Assembly (NCBI RefSeq): GCF_000154705.2
Contig: NZ_CM002917.1
Location: forward strand, 2,684,461-2,748,460
Direction of reading: 5' to 3'
DNA from: Hoeflea phototrophica DFL-43
Lineage (GTDB): Bacteria > Pseudomonadota > Alphaproteobacteria > Rhizobiales > Rhizobiaceae
Length of the DNA stretch: 64,000 nucleotides
Position 1 is the stretch's first letter, and every line of letters starts with the position of its first letter. Below are positions 45,130-54,343 of the stretch, piece after piece. The translations under genes were made by a program, and so were the position numbers. Under the pieces are notes generated by a model. It was not told the origin of the DNA, made no database searches, and saw only the letters and a list, made by a program, of their open reading frames with translations.

Positions 45130-47592
45130 TCATTCCCCCGGACTGAGCGTCCAGAGACCATCCGGCTCCTCGACGCCAGTTGAGGGAATTTCGATCGACT
45201 GCACATTGGCCCAAAGCCCGGCAAAGTCGCTGTAGTGGCCGGAGAACACATTCCCCGATTGCCCGGTGGTCTGAATGTAGGTCGAGCGGTCGAGATCACT
45301 GAGATCGAAAATCCCGCGGTAGCTCGAGGCATTGGTGTTGGCGTAGGGATCGTCGTCATTGTAAAATTGGGTATAGCCGCGGTCGAGCGTGAACGGTCCG
45401 CCACTGCTCTCCACTTCGACATTGAAGAACCGCCTGAGCAGGCCCACCTCGCCGAATGGCCGGTGCCCGCCCTTGGCATAGTGTGCTGTGCCCCAGCGCC
45501 ATTTGGAGGCATCATCGCCATAGCGCGTTTTCAGATCCGCAATTGCCGAAGAGAAGGACCGGGTGAAGATCTCGCTGCAGCTTTCTTCATCCGAGGTGTC
45601 CGTTACATCGCACCAATTGCGCGCGGTCTGGCCATCGACGAGCCGCTCCATCACCTTGCCGCGCGCCCGCATCCAGTTCTTGAAAGTGATCCCGAGATCG
45701 TCCTCGAAAGTGGCAATCATCGCCGCGCGCAGCCAGGCCATGAAAATCAACGGCTCGGCCTGCTCGCGCGCCATCATGCCGTCCCAGTCTGCAAGCTGGG
45801 CGGCGAGGCCCTGCTCCTCAGCGCTCAAGGCCGACTGATCGAGAAGTGCCAGCATGCGCGGATTGAGCCCGGCAAAGGCGGGCGAATAGATATCAGCCTG
45901 CATCCGGTGAGACGCCGCCATGCTGTGGAGTTCGCCAGGCTCCGCCAACAGGCTGTCAATCCGTTGCTGACGGTAGGCCTCCTCCCAGTCAAAGGTCAGG
46001 TGCAACGGATAATCCGGACCGACGATCTTGGTGTTGGCGGTGGCGATCACACCGCTTTCGGGATTGGTCTGGCGCGGCAATGCGGCATAGGGCGCATATC
46101 CACGCCAGTCGTAGATCGCGTTCCAGCCCGGCGCGGGTGCCCTGCCCATAAGCCGGTTGGCCGGATCGCGTTGCGGGACCCGGCCAGCCGCCACAAACCC
46201 GATATTGCCCGAACGGTCCGCCACCACCATGGACTGCATCGGGGTCAGAAAGGCGTCAAAACCGTTCTGGAAATCCTCGACCGTCTGCATGGCATAGAGC
46301 CTCGGGCCGACAAGTGCCGTCGTGTCATCATTCGCCAGAGCGGTCCATTGCAGTGCTGCAACCGTGTTTTCAGGCAACAGCTTGTCAAAATGCTTGAACC
46401 CGGCCGGCAGCACCGGACCATGGCGGGTCCAGCGCCGCGTAAAGACGCGCGCATCGCCGCCCTTGACCTTGATCGTCTCCTCTTTCTGGCCGAACTGAAC
46501 CCAGCCCGTGGGTGCAAGATACTGATCCGGATTGTCAGGATTGATGCGTTCGACAAACACATCCTGTGCGTCGGTGGCCGTGTTGGTGAACCCCCAGGCG
46601 ATGTCATTGCCGCGCCCCAGAAGCACATAGGGCGTGCCCGGAAGCGACACCCCGATCAGCCGGCGCGGCTCGTCGAACTCTTTGGTCACTTCGAGATGGG
46701 CGAGATACCAGATCGAGGGCGCTGACAGCAGAAGATGCGGGTCATTGGCGACAATGGGCTGACCCGAGGCGGTACGCTCCCCCGAAAGCACCCAGTTGTT
46801 GGAGGCTCCGGTGCCAAGCAGTGCTTCGACCTCGCCAAACCGGGACACGGCGGCAGTCGTCACATCTGCACCGATTTCGCCGCTGTCGAGCCCCAGAAGT
46901 ATCCGCAGATCGGGCATTGGCGGAGGATTGTCCGCATCAACATAGGGCAAGAGGTCGAGCATCTCCGCTTCACTGAATCCCATCCGGTAAAAACCGAGCC
47001 GCAATGCTTCCTCATCCAGATTGGCCGCGAGCGAGATCGACATCATCTTGATCGCGGTCAGCGTATGCTCCGGCGACCAGGGTTCGGGTTCGTAGCCGAG
47101 AATCACATATTCGGGCGGGAGCCTCGAGGAAAAGGCCTGCGGGTTGCGCGTCATCCAGGCATTGATGCCGCGCGCATAGCCCTCAAGCATTGCCATGGTG
47201 TCCTCATCCATCACCGCAAGTGACGCAACCGCGGCTTCATGGATGCCCATGGTTCTGAGCCAGATATCGGTGTCGATGGTGGCCGCACCGAACATCTCCG
47301 AAAGCCGCCCCTGCCCGGCCATGCGGCTGACTTCCATCTGCCACAGACGCTCCTGCGCATGCACGAATCCGAGCCCCGCGGCCACATCGGCCCGCGTCGC
47401 AGCCTTGATGTGGGGAACGCCATTGCCGTCGCGTGCAATGCTCACCTCTGCGCTCAGACCGGCAATCTGCATCTCGCCATCCACAGGCGCCTGAGAGCGC
47501 GACAACCACAGCATTCCACCGCCAATTGCCATCACCAACAAGGGCGTCACGACGAGAATGAGCTTGATAAGGCCTTTGAGGATGCGCATCAT
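45130..47592 (-). CDS. Penicillin acylase family protein (Ntn hydrolase)
   Basis: An 820-residue exported precursor of the penicillin/acyl-homoserine-lactone acylase family. An N-terminal hydrophobic segment (LIKLILVVTPLLVMAIGGG) directs it to the periplasm. TGASNNWVLSGE has the autocatalytic cleavage point before serine 264, which becomes the N-terminal nucleophile of the beta chain. ANDPHLLL and the later HLTFDWEEAYR blocks are family marks. The start at 47592 has GGGAGGG upstream; codons to 47673 are rejected. Members hydrolyse amides such as penicillins or acyl-homoserine lactones; quorum quenching or cell-wall amide turnover are both possible. Confidence 0.92.
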   Translation of the reverse strand: MMRILKGLIKLILVVTPLLVMAIGGGMLWLSRSQAPVDGEMQIAGLSAEVSIARDGNGVPHIKAATRADVAAGLGFVHAQERLWQMEVSRMAGQGRLSEMFGAATIDTDIWLRTMGIHEAAVASLAVMDEDTMAMLEGYARGINAWMTRNPQAFSSRLPPEYVILGYEPEPWSPEHTLTAIKMMSISLAANLDEEALRLGFYRMGFSEAEMLDLLPYVDADNPPPMPDLRILLGLDSGEIGADVTTAAVSRFGEVEALLGTGASNNWVLSGERTASGQPIVANDPHLLLSAPSIWYLAHLEVTKEFDEPRRLIGVSLPGTPYVLLGRGNDIAWGFTNTATDAQDVFVERINPDNPDQYLAPTGWVQFGQKEETIKVKGGDARVFTRRWTRHGPVLPAGFKHFDKLLPENTVAALQWTALANDDTTALVGPRLYAMQTVEDFQNGFDAFLTPMQSMVVADRSGNIGFVAAGRVPQRDPANRLMGRAPAPGWNAIYDWRGYAPYAALPRQTNPESGVIATANTKIVGPDYPLHLTFDWEEAYRQQRIDSLLAEPGELHSMAASHRMQADIYSPAFAGLNPRMLALLDQSALSAEEQGLAAQLADWDGMMAREQAEPLIFMAWLRAAMIATFEDDLGITFKNWMRARGKVMERLVDGQTARNWCDVTDTSDEESCSEIFTRSFSSAIADLKTRYGDDASKWRWGTAHYAKGGHRPFGEVGLLRRFFNVEVESSGGPFTLDRGYTQFYNDDDPYANTNASSYRGIFDLSDLDRSTYIQTTGQSGNVFSGHYSDFAGLWANVQSIEIPSTGVEEPDGLWTLSPGE

Positions 47593-47686
47593 TGGTTTAT
47601 GTCCCTCCCCAGTACACGCGAACTGCCTTACGTAACGTGTCGGCAGGTTAGGCGTAAAGCGCATTTGTGACAAAAGGATAGGCGAA

Positions 47687-48556
47687 ATGGCGACAGTAGC
47701 ATTTATCGGTCTGGGTGTAATGGGCTACCCAATGGCAGGCTACCTCAAGACCAAGGGCGGCCATGATGTGCGCGTCTACAACCGCACCACGGCCAAGGCC
47801 GAGAAATGGGCCGCGGAATTTGGCGGCACCGCCTGCGCCCTGCCATCAGAGGCTGCCACAGGCGCAGATTTCGTCTTCACCTGCGTGGGCAATGATGATG
47901 ACCTTCGCGCCGTTACGCTCGGCGCCAATGGCGCTCTTGACGGCATGAAAGAGGGTGCGATCCTGATCGACAACACCACCGCATCTGCCGAAGTCGCGCG
48001 CGAACTGGCCGAAGCCTGCGCAAAAAAGGGCTGCGGCTTTCTCGACGCCCCGGTCTCGGGCGGTCAGGCAGGCGCGGAAAACGGCGTCCTCACGGTCATG
48101 GTCGGCGGCGACGAGGCAACCTTCGCCAAGGCGCAGCCGGTGATCGACGCCTATGCCCGCATGGTTGGCCTGATGGGCCCGGTGGGCAGCGGGCAGCTGA
48201 CCAAGATGATCAACCAGATCTGCATCGCAGGCCTGGTTCAGGGCCTCTCCGAGGGCATTCATTTCGCCAAGAAGGCCGGTCTCGACATCGAGAAGGTGGT
48301 CGAGGTGATCTCCAAGGGAGCCGCCGGTTCCTGGCAGATGGAAAACCGCCACAAGACCATGAATGCCGGCGAGTACGAACATGGCTTCGCCATCGACTGG
48401 ATGCGCAAGGATCTCGACATCGTGCTCAATGAAGCCAAGCGCAACGGCGCGACCCTGCCGGTAACAGCACTGGTCGACCAGTTCTACGCCGATGTGCAGG
48501 CCATGGGCGGCAACCGCTGGGACACCTCCGCGTTGCTGGCGCGCCTGGAAAAATAG
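47687..48556 (+). CDS. 3-hydroxyisobutyrate dehydrogenase-family NAD(P)-dependent oxidoreductase
   Basis: A 289-residue beta-hydroxyacid dehydrogenase. FIGLGVMGYPMAGYL is the dinucleotide loop, FLDAPVSGGQAGAENG the substrate block, and GSGQLTKMINQ carries the catalytic lysine with following asparagine. The family includes 3-hydroxyisobutyrate dehydrogenase (valine breakdown), tartronate semialdehyde and succinic semialdehyde reductases; no valine pathway genes adjoin, so the substrate stays open. It diverges from the acylase gene and is followed after one base by the AlkD-like gene. GGCGAA precedes the ATG. Confidence 0.9.
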   Translation: MATVAFIGLGVMGYPMAGYLKTKGGHDVRVYNRTTAKAEKWAAEFGGTACALPSEAATGADFVFTCVGNDDDLRAVTLGANGALDGMKEGAILIDNTTASAEVARELAEACAKKGCGFLDAPVSGGQAGAENGVLTVMVGGDEATFAKAQPVIDAYARMVGLMGPVGSGQLTKMINQICIAGLVQGLSEGIHFAKKAGLDIEKVVEVISKGAAGSWQMENRHKTMNAGEYEHGFAIDWMRKDLDIVLNEAKRNGATLPVTALVDQFYADVQAMGGNRWDTSALLARLEK

Positions 48557-48557
48557 T

Positions 48558-49322
48558 ATGGCAACACGTCAGACGAAGGCTCGCAAGCCCCCCGTAAATG
48601 CGGGGTTTGCGGTGACCGACATTCTGACCTGGCTCGAAGAACACGGCTCGGCTGAAAACCGGGCCGGCATGGCGCGCTTCGCGATCAGTACGCAAAAGGC
48701 GTTTGGCGTCGGCAATACCATGTTGAGGCCGTTTGCCCGGACCCTTGGACGCAATCACGTGCGGGCTCAAGAACTGTGGCAAACCGGTTGGCGGGAGGCG
48801 CGGCTGCTCGCGTTGTTTACAGAAGAGCCCATGCGGGTCAGCCCGTCGCAGGCCTGGCAGATGGCGGAAGAGTTCAACTCCTGGGAGATCGTTGACCACG
48901 CAGCTGACCTGTTTGTCGACGCCGGCCATCTTGAAACACTTGTGCCCGAATTCGCCGCCGATGAACGCGAATTTAACCGGCGCACGGCCTTCGCCATGAT
49001 CGCCTGGGGCGCAGTGCACCTGAAGAAACGCGACGACGCAGATTTCATCGCCCTGCTGCCACTGATCGAAGCCCACGCCACCGATCCGCGCAATTTCGTC
49101 AAAAAGGCCGTCAATTGGGCGCTCAGGCAGATCGGCAAACGCAGCCTGACGTGTCACGGCCCGGCGCTGGCCCTGGCCGAAAGGCTCGCCACCTCAGACG
49201 ACAAGACCGCACGCTGGATCGGCAAGAATGCGTTCAAGGAACTGTCCGATCCAAAGCGCATTGCCATGATTGGCCAGAAGAAGACCGCTGCCAACAGGCA
49301 AAGGATACTGGGCGAGAGTTAA
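48558..49322 (+). CDS. DNA alkylation repair protein (AlkD-like HEAT-repeat glycosylase)
   Basis: A 254-residue protein of the DNA alkylation repair enzyme family, built of HEAT-like helical repeats that surround damaged DNA. FAISTQKAFGVGNTMLRP near the start, NSWEIVDHAADLF in the centre and NFVKKAVNWALRQIGKR toward the end are the conserved family helices; tryptophan and aspartate of the central block are typical catalytic-pocket residues. It excises cationic N3/N7 alkylpurines in AlkD relatives. It starts one base after the preceding dehydrogenase stop, so it is translated from the same message, a puzzling partner. Confidence 0.88.
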   Translation: MATRQTKARKPPVNAGFAVTDILTWLEEHGSAENRAGMARFAISTQKAFGVGNTMLRPFARTLGRNHVRAQELWQTGWREARLLALFTEEPMRVSPSQAWQMAEEFNSWEIVDHAADLFVDAGHLETLVPEFAADEREFNRRTAFAMIAWGAVHLKKRDDADFIALLPLIEAHATDPRNFVKKAVNWALRQIGKRSLTCHGPALALAERLATSDDKTARWIGKNAFKELSDPKRIAMIGQKKTAANRQRILGES

Positions 49323-49394
49323 GGCTCTCATGCATGTCGCGCTCCATCGAATGCGCGGCACTTCAGGCTTCAGGGGCGTAGCATCCGATGTCAG

Positions 49395-49865
49395 TCAGAA
49401 GCCTTCGGCTGCAGACGTCACAATCTCGCCAAGCAAGACGTTGACCTGGTCGCGTTCACCTCCTGCCGGCAACAATCTATGCCCGACCACGACCGTGCCC
49501 GGATTGGCTTCCGCCTCATAGACAAAGACCACATAGGGGCAATAGGCGATATCACCGATGTCGGCCTCCATGACCTTGCGAGAGACCACGGCCGAGCAGA
49601 AGGTGAAGAATTCCGCATCCTTGTAGAGCGCCTTGCCAGCCTCCACGTCGGAAGCGGTGCGCTTCAGCATGTCTCCGATAAAACCATGGTAATCAATCGC
49701 GTAGCCGCGATTGACGATGGCGTTTTCAACGCCCGTCGCGACATCTGCGAAGGCTGCATCGGTTTCAACCGTCATCACGTCATCGCCTGCGGCGCGGCCT
49801 GGCGTGATGGTGAAAGCCATGCCAAGCATTGCAGTTGCGACAATTGTGGCAAAAAGCGGGTTCAT
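49395..49865 (-). CDS. Exported DUF302 family protein
   Basis: A 156-residue protein with a signal peptide (MNPLFATIVATAMLGMAFT) and one DUF302 domain starting VETDAAFADVATGVENAIVN. The central run FFTFCSAVVSRKVMEADIGD and the CPYVVFVYE end are typical. DUF302 proteins are small dimeric fold proteins without known activity, found near heavy-metal or sulfur-redox genes in other bacteria; nothing of that kind adjoins here. A single cysteine pair (FCS, YCP) may be functional. It lies between the AlkD-like gene (convergent) and an Lrp-type regulator on the same strand. Confidence 0.83.
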   Translation of the reverse strand: MNPLFATIVATAMLGMAFTITPGRAAGDDVMTVETDAAFADVATGVENAIVNRGYAIDYHGFIGDMLKRTASDVEAGKALYKDAEFFTFCSAVVSRKVMEADIGDIAYCPYVVFVYEAEANPGTVVVGHRLLPAGGERDQVNVLLGEIVTSAAEGF

Positions 49866-49943
49866 GTCCGATCCTCCAATATAGAATTTTTACTATACAT
49901 GAAGTCGGACAAGCCCCTAAGCGAATTCCGTCTCAAAACCGGC

Positions 49944-50423
49944 TCAGCCGTTTTCCTTGGCAAGGGAAACATAATCCAGCGGCAGCTCGGTGGTGTACTT
50001 GATCTGCTCCATGGCGAATGACGAGGAGACGTCCCGGATCTCGATCTTGGCGATCAGCCGCTTGTAGAACGCGTCATAGGCGGCAATGTCAGGCACCACG
50101 ACACGCAGCAGGTAATCGATGTCGCCGCTCATCCGGTAGAACTCGACAACCTCCGGGAACTCGCTGATCACCTCGGAGAAGCGCTTGAGCCATTCATTGG
50201 AGTGCGAGTTGGTGCGGATCGAGACAAACACCGTCACCCGGGCATTGACCGCAGCCGGATTGAGCAGCGCAACCCGGCGGGTGATCACCCCGTCTTCCTC
50301 GAGCTTCTGGATGCGCCGCCAGCACGGCGTTGTCGACAGCCCCACCTTCTTGGCGATTTCAGCCACCGCAAGCGTGGCATCTTCCTGCAAAAGGCGCAGG
50401 ATTTTTCGGTCGAGGCGGTCCAT
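49944..50423 (-). CDS. Lrp/AsnC family transcriptional regulator
   Basis: A 159-residue regulator: an N-terminal winged helix (DRLDRKILRLLQEDATLAVA, then KVGLSTTPCWRRIQKLEEDG as recognition helix) and a C-terminal RAM ligand-binding domain (VVEFYRMSGDIDYLLRVVV). The ATG has TTGGAGA eight bases upstream; further in-frame codons to 50474 are rejected. Lrp-type proteins sense amino acids, and the target genes may be elsewhere. It stands in tandem with the glycosylase gene that ends 102 bases upstream, with an AT-rich promoter-like stretch between. Confidence 0.92.
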   Translation of the reverse strand: MDRLDRKILRLLQEDATLAVAEIAKKVGLSTTPCWRRIQKLEEDGVITRRVALLNPAAVNARVTVFVSIRTNSHSNEWLKRFSEVISEFPEVVEFYRMSGDIDYLLRVVVPDIAAYDAFYKRLIAKIEIRDVSSSFAMEQIKYTTELPLDYVSLAKENG

Positions 50424-50525
50424 CGATATCTCCAATATGTGGAATACATCTCCTGATATCGCGCAATTCGCCACATCACAAAGAATTTTTTTCCTCCCAA
50501 TGGCGTAATTGAAGGATAATTACCC

Positions 50526-51185
50526 TTAAACCTCCGACAGCACTGCCGAGACCCTGCGCTTGAGTTCAGGCAGCAGCTCGGCCTCGAACCATGGGTTCTT
50601 ACGGATCCAGCCGCTGTTGCGCCAGGAGGGATGCGGCAAGGGCAGCACCGCACAATCCGACCGGGTTGCATCCAGTATAACGCGCCAATCTGCGACAGTT
50701 TGTGTGAGGCTTTTGCGGCGCATGCCCCCCAGATGCCAGGCCTGCGCATATTGCCCGATCGCCAGAATCAGCCGGACCTGAGGCATGGACGCCATCAACC
50801 GGTCACGCCAGGCGGGCGCACATTCACGTCGCGGCGGCAGATCACCTCCCTTGGCGTCAAGGCCAGGAAAACAAAACCCCATGGGCACGATCGCGAAATT
50901 TGCCGGGTTGTAGAATTGCGCTTCGTCAACGCCCAGCCACTGCCTCAGCCGGTCGCCTGACGGATCGGTGAAAGGCCGGCCACTTGCATGGACCCGTGTG
51001 CCGGGCGCCTGCCCGGCGATCAGCACCGGCGCCGTAGCTGATGCAACGCATACCGGGCGCGGGTCATGCGGCAAAGCCTTTGCGGGGCCGCCAAGCGGCG
51101 CGTCCCGGCACACAGTGCAAGCCGAAATCTCGGCCACAAGGGCAGAGATGTCTTCGCAGCCAGCCCTGCCCGTCTCCCCGTTCAT
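50526..51185 (-). CDS. Uracil-DNA glycosylase family protein
   Basis: A 219-residue member of the uracil-DNA glycosylase superfamily. GQAPGTRVHASGRPFTDPSG is motif 1 (catalytic region), and LPHPSWRNSGW is motif 2 with the histidine that contacts DNA. An N-terminal C-x2-C (ACTVCRD) resembles part of the iron-sulfur ligand set of families 4 and 5, but I cannot place four cysteines with certainty. The start ATG overlaps the GST stop by four bases (51182-51185), so both are co-expressed. It probably removes uracil or other deaminated bases. Confidence 0.87.
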   Translation of the reverse strand: MNGETGRAGCEDISALVAEISACTVCRDAPLGGPAKALPHDPRPVCVASATAPVLIAGQAPGTRVHASGRPFTDPSGDRLRQWLGVDEAQFYNPANFAIVPMGFCFPGLDAKGGDLPPRRECAPAWRDRLMASMPQVRLILAIGQYAQAWHLGGMRRKSLTQTVADWRVILDATRSDCAVLPLPHPSWRNSGWIRKNPWFEAELLPELKRRVSAVLSEV

Positions 51186-51796
51186 ACAGCCTGCGCGCTG
51201 GGCCGTGACGAGACCGCCTGATACCACCGCATCAGGTTTTCAAGATGCTCGGGCTTGTCGATCCGCGCGGGCTTCATGAAGTCGACAGCAATCATGGCTG
51301 TGATGTCGGCAATGGTGTAGCGATCCCCGGCGATGAATTCTCGCGTTGCAAGCTCCTTGTCCAGCAGCTCCAGAAAGGCGAGCGCCTTTGGCCGGTTGGC
51401 CTCACCCCATTCGGCCACCTGCGGAACTTCCCATTCCTTCATGGCCGGATGCGTGTGGCGGAAGGCTGCCGCGACCGAAGCCAGGAAATGCAGCTCAACC
51501 CGCCGGTTCCACATCTCCACGATGGCGCGGTCGCGCGCATCCACGCCCAACAGTGGCGGTTCGGGATAAAGCTCTTCGAGATAGCGGCAGATCGCCACCG
51601 ATTCCGACAGCGCTGTACCGTCATCAAGCACCAGCACCGGCAGACGCTGCAGCGGATTGAGGCCCGTCACTTCTTCCGATTTGTGTCCCAGATTGCCCAT
51701 GTCGACGGGAACCCGCTCGATGTCGATGCCTTTTTCGGCCAGAAAAACAGTCACACGCCGCGGATTTGGCGCCCGCCCCCCATCATAAAGCTTCAT
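51182..51796 (-). CDS. Glutathione S-transferase
   Basis: A 204-residue GST. The N-terminal thioredoxin-like domain runs from MKLYDGGRAPNPRRVTVFLA to about residue 78, with PVLVLDDGTALSESVAICRY holding the cis-proline and the glutathione-contacting Glu-Ser; the C-terminal helical domain follows (ADITAMIAVDFM). GAGAGAG precedes the ATG. It is the first gene of a two-gene unit with the glycosylase. Substrate class not predictable. Confidence 0.92.
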   Translation of the reverse strand: MKLYDGGRAPNPRRVTVFLAEKGIDIERVPVDMGNLGHKSEEVTGLNPLQRLPVLVLDDGTALSESVAICRYLEELYPEPPLLGVDARDRAIVEMWNRRVELHFLASVAAAFRHTHPAMKEWEVPQVAEWGEANRPKALAFLELLDKELATREFIAGDRYTIADITAMIAVDFMKPARIDKPEHLENLMRWYQAVSSRPSAQAV

Positions 51797-51930
51797 CTCA
51801 TCTCTCTCCCTCAATTTGCAATTAAGAGCCGCAAACTCACCCGGAATGCCGGACGCGCTCATATTGTGCACATACGGCACGGCGTTGCCACGTCCAATTC
51901 CAGGCAAGAGCGAGACCACGGTCCGCCGGG

Positions 51931-52503
51931 TTAAACCCCGGTCAAGCGGCGGATCGAAGCGCGCAGGGCCGTCCAGCCACCATGCAGATTTTCAACCAGG
52001 CCGCCGTGGACCGCCCGCCACTGTTGAGGCATGTCAAACTCTCCGGCCCAAAGCCCCACCTGTTCCGAGCGGGCAGCTGTCTCATCCTGCAGATAGTCGC
52101 CATATGCCACCGCATGGCCCGCACGAACCATGGCCTGATTGAGATCCCGGCTGTTGGCGCTGCAACGCACGAGATCGCGGCCATAGCGGTCTATCCCCTC
52201 ACCCAGACACGTTACCTGACTGCCGGCGATAAGCCCGCGCAGATGCGACACTGCTTCGAGGCCGCAGGAATATGCGAGGCCATCGCGGCGACAGCGCTGT
52301 TCGAGCTCCGGCGCGTCGATGCCCTTGAGCCTGAGCCGCCGTTCGCCAATCGCCAGACTGTCCCCGTCCACCACCCTCACCTGCCCGGTGATCTCCTCGG
52401 CAGAAAATCGCTCAAGCTTAGCGGCGGCGAATGCGACAACAGCGATCAATGCTGTGGCAGCCAAACCATCGAGAATCCTGCGCCAAAGCGGGCGCCGGCG
52501 CAT
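51931..52503 (-). CDS. Membrane-anchored thermonuclease (SNase) family protein
   Basis: A protein of about 190 residues: a basic start, one hydrophobic helix (LDGLAATALIAVVAFAAAKL) as signal anchor, then a staphylococcal-nuclease domain. VRVVDGDSLAIGERRLRLKG has the metal-binding aspartate, IDAPELEQRC the next acidic residues and YGRDLVRC the catalytic arginine. Cysteines in QRCRRDGLAYSCG and VTCLG may form disulfides. I prefer ATG 52503 (AGG eight bases upstream); 52527 would add eight residues. Probably a periplasmic or surface-attached nuclease. It stands alone between the GST gene and the sensor kinase. Confidence 0.86.
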   Translation of the reverse strand: MRRRPLWRRILDGLAATALIAVVAFAAAKLERFSAEEITGQVRVVDGDSLAIGERRLRLKGIDAPELEQRCRRDGLAYSCGLEAVSHLRGLIAGSQVTCLGEGIDRYGRDLVRCSANSRDLNQAMVRAGHAVAYGDYLQDETAARSEQVGLWAGEFDMPQQWRAVHGGLVENLHGGWTALRASIRRLTGV

Positions 52504-52765
52504 CTTGAACCTGGAACGAGAAATCATACCGAAACAATGGCCCGACTCGCCGCACCATAACAAGCCAACACGGCCAGTATGGGACGGATCTTCCGGCGTC
52601 CAATCTGATCTGCCTGAAGCAGTTTAATCTGCTGTCAAAAAGACAACCGCACAGCTGTGGAACCAGGAAAATGGAAAATGTTGCAAACAGGTTATTAAAC
52701 TTTGGCCCCTATTTTCTTGAACTGTCCACAACCATCCGGATTCCCTTGTGCATCAACCGCAGATC

Positions 52766-54280
52766 ATGACTGACAAAAACATTGTCGATCGCTCGCGCGC
52801 GCACAAGAACGCTGCGCTGGTCAAGACCGTGCGCACAACCCGCGAACGGCTTCAGCATGGCCGGGAAATTCCGCCGGGTTTTGACCGCGAAATGGTGCTG
52901 CTGCATATCAACACTGTTTTGCAGGGCGCGGCAGCCGCACCGGTCCTTGTCATGCTCACCGCAGTCGCCGGCCTTTGGTTCGATCAGGCCGTGTGGCTGT
53001 TGCCATGGGCCCTGTGCATCATGACGGCATACGCCCTTCTGGTGCTTTTTGCGCGGCGCACCTCGCGGGCACAAAGTGATGACAACGCCGCCACGCGCTG
53101 GCAAGTCCGCTTCCTTCTGATTTACGCCCTGATCGGTCTTTGCTGGGCGGTGTTCTCTTATCAGGACTGCACAAGCTGCCAGGGCGACACCTTCACCTTC
53201 TACAAAGCTGCAGTCCTGCTGATTGCCTTGGCCGCGACAGCGATGGCGACCTTTGCGCTGCGCTTCGCAATCTATCTGGTTGTGTGTCCCGTGGTCATTG
53301 CACTGGCGCTCAGAACCGGAATCAGCCGCGACTTAAACGATTTTTCAACGCTTGCGATGATTTGCGCCTCTTCGCTGCTGTTCATTTTCATGTCGCAGCG
53401 CCTTCGCAACACAAACCTGAAGATGTTGGGCTTCCAGACCGAGAAGGATGACCTCATCGCCGAACTGGAGGTGGCGAAATCGGTTTCCGACGAAGCGCGG
53501 CGCCGCGCCGAGGAATCCAACCTTGCGAAATCCCGGTTTCTCGCATCCATGAGCCATGAACTCAGGACACCACTCAATGCGATTTTGGGGTTCTCTGAGG
53601 TGATGAGCGGAGAGGTTCTAGGACCCGTGGGCAATGAGAGCTACAAGGAATATGTTGGCGACATCCACCGTTCCGGGCAGCATCTGCTCAATCTGATCAA
53701 CGAGATCCTCGATCTCTCGCGGATTGAGGCCGGGCGCTACGATCTCAACGAGAGTGCATTGGCATTGTCCGACATCGCCCAGGATTGCATCGGTCTGATC
53801 CAGCTCAAGGCCCGCAGCAAGAGCATCACCATCAATGAAGCCTTCGAAGAAGACCTGCCTATGGTTTGGGCCGATGAAAAATCGATCCGTCAGGTGGTCC
53901 TCAATCTGCTCTCGAATGCGGTCAAGTTCACCCCGTCCGGCGGGGAAATCAGGGTCAAGCTCGGCTGGACCGCTGGCGGCGGCCAATACATCGCCATCAA
54001 GGACAATGGACCCGGCATCGCCGAGGAGGAAATTCCGGTGGTGCTCTCGGCCTTTGGACAGGGTTCGGTCGCAATCAAGAGTGCAGAACAGGGCACCGGC
54101 CTGGGACTTCCCATCGTGCAGGCGATTTTGGCCAAGCATGGTGGCGAATTCGTGCTCAAATCGAAACTGCGCGAAGGCACGGAAGGCATCGCGATCCTGC
54201 CGCGCAAGCGCGTTCTCGAAAGCATGGCCCCGGTCGAAGGCCTGCCCCGCGCCACCCAAAAGAAGCGCGCATTCGCCTGA
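52766..54280 (+). CDS. Sensor histidine kinase, DivJ/PleC-like, with six-helix membrane domain
   Basis: A 504-residue kinase. About six hydrophobic helices lie between residues 50 and 210 with no large periplasmic loop. A coiled linker (VAKSVSDEARRRAEESN) leads to SMSHELRTPLNAILGFSEVM, phosphorylated histidine near 264, and then the ATPase domain with NLLSNAVKF, DNGPGIA and GTGLGLPI. The histidine region closely resembles the DivJ/PleC/PdhS group that acts on DivK and the cell cycle in alphaproteobacteria. No response regulator adjoins. The ATG at 52766 is preferred; a GTG at 52748 adds six residues. It is convergent with cobT. Role in cell-cycle control is inferred from the family motif only. 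Confidence 0.88.
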   Translation: MTDKNIVDRSRAHKNAALVKTVRTTRERLQHGREIPPGFDREMVLLHINTVLQGAAAAPVLVMLTAVAGLWFDQAVWLLPWALCIMTAYALLVLFARRTSRAQSDDNAATRWQVRFLLIYALIGLCWAVFSYQDCTSCQGDTFTFYKAAVLLIALAATAMATFALRFAIYLVVCPVVIALALRTGISRDLNDFSTLAMICASSLLFIFMSQRLRNTNLKMLGFQTEKDDLIAELEVAKSVSDEARRRAEESNLAKSRFLASMSHELRTPLNAILGFSEVMSGEVLGPVGNESYKEYVGDIHRSGQHLLNLINEILDLSRIEAGRYDLNESALALSDIAQDCIGLIQLKARSKSITINEAFEEDLPMVWADEKSIRQVVLNLLSNAVKFTPSGGEIRVKLGWTAGGGQYIAIKDNGPGIAEEEIPVVLSAFGQGSVAIKSAEQGTGLGLPIVQAILAKHGGEFVLKSKLREGTEGIAILPRKRVLESMAPVEGLPRATQKKRAFA

Positions 54281-54343
54281 TATCCCCAGACGCTCATCCC
54301 GGACATCCATCCAAGACGCTCGCTCGAAAATACGGTTTGGAGC

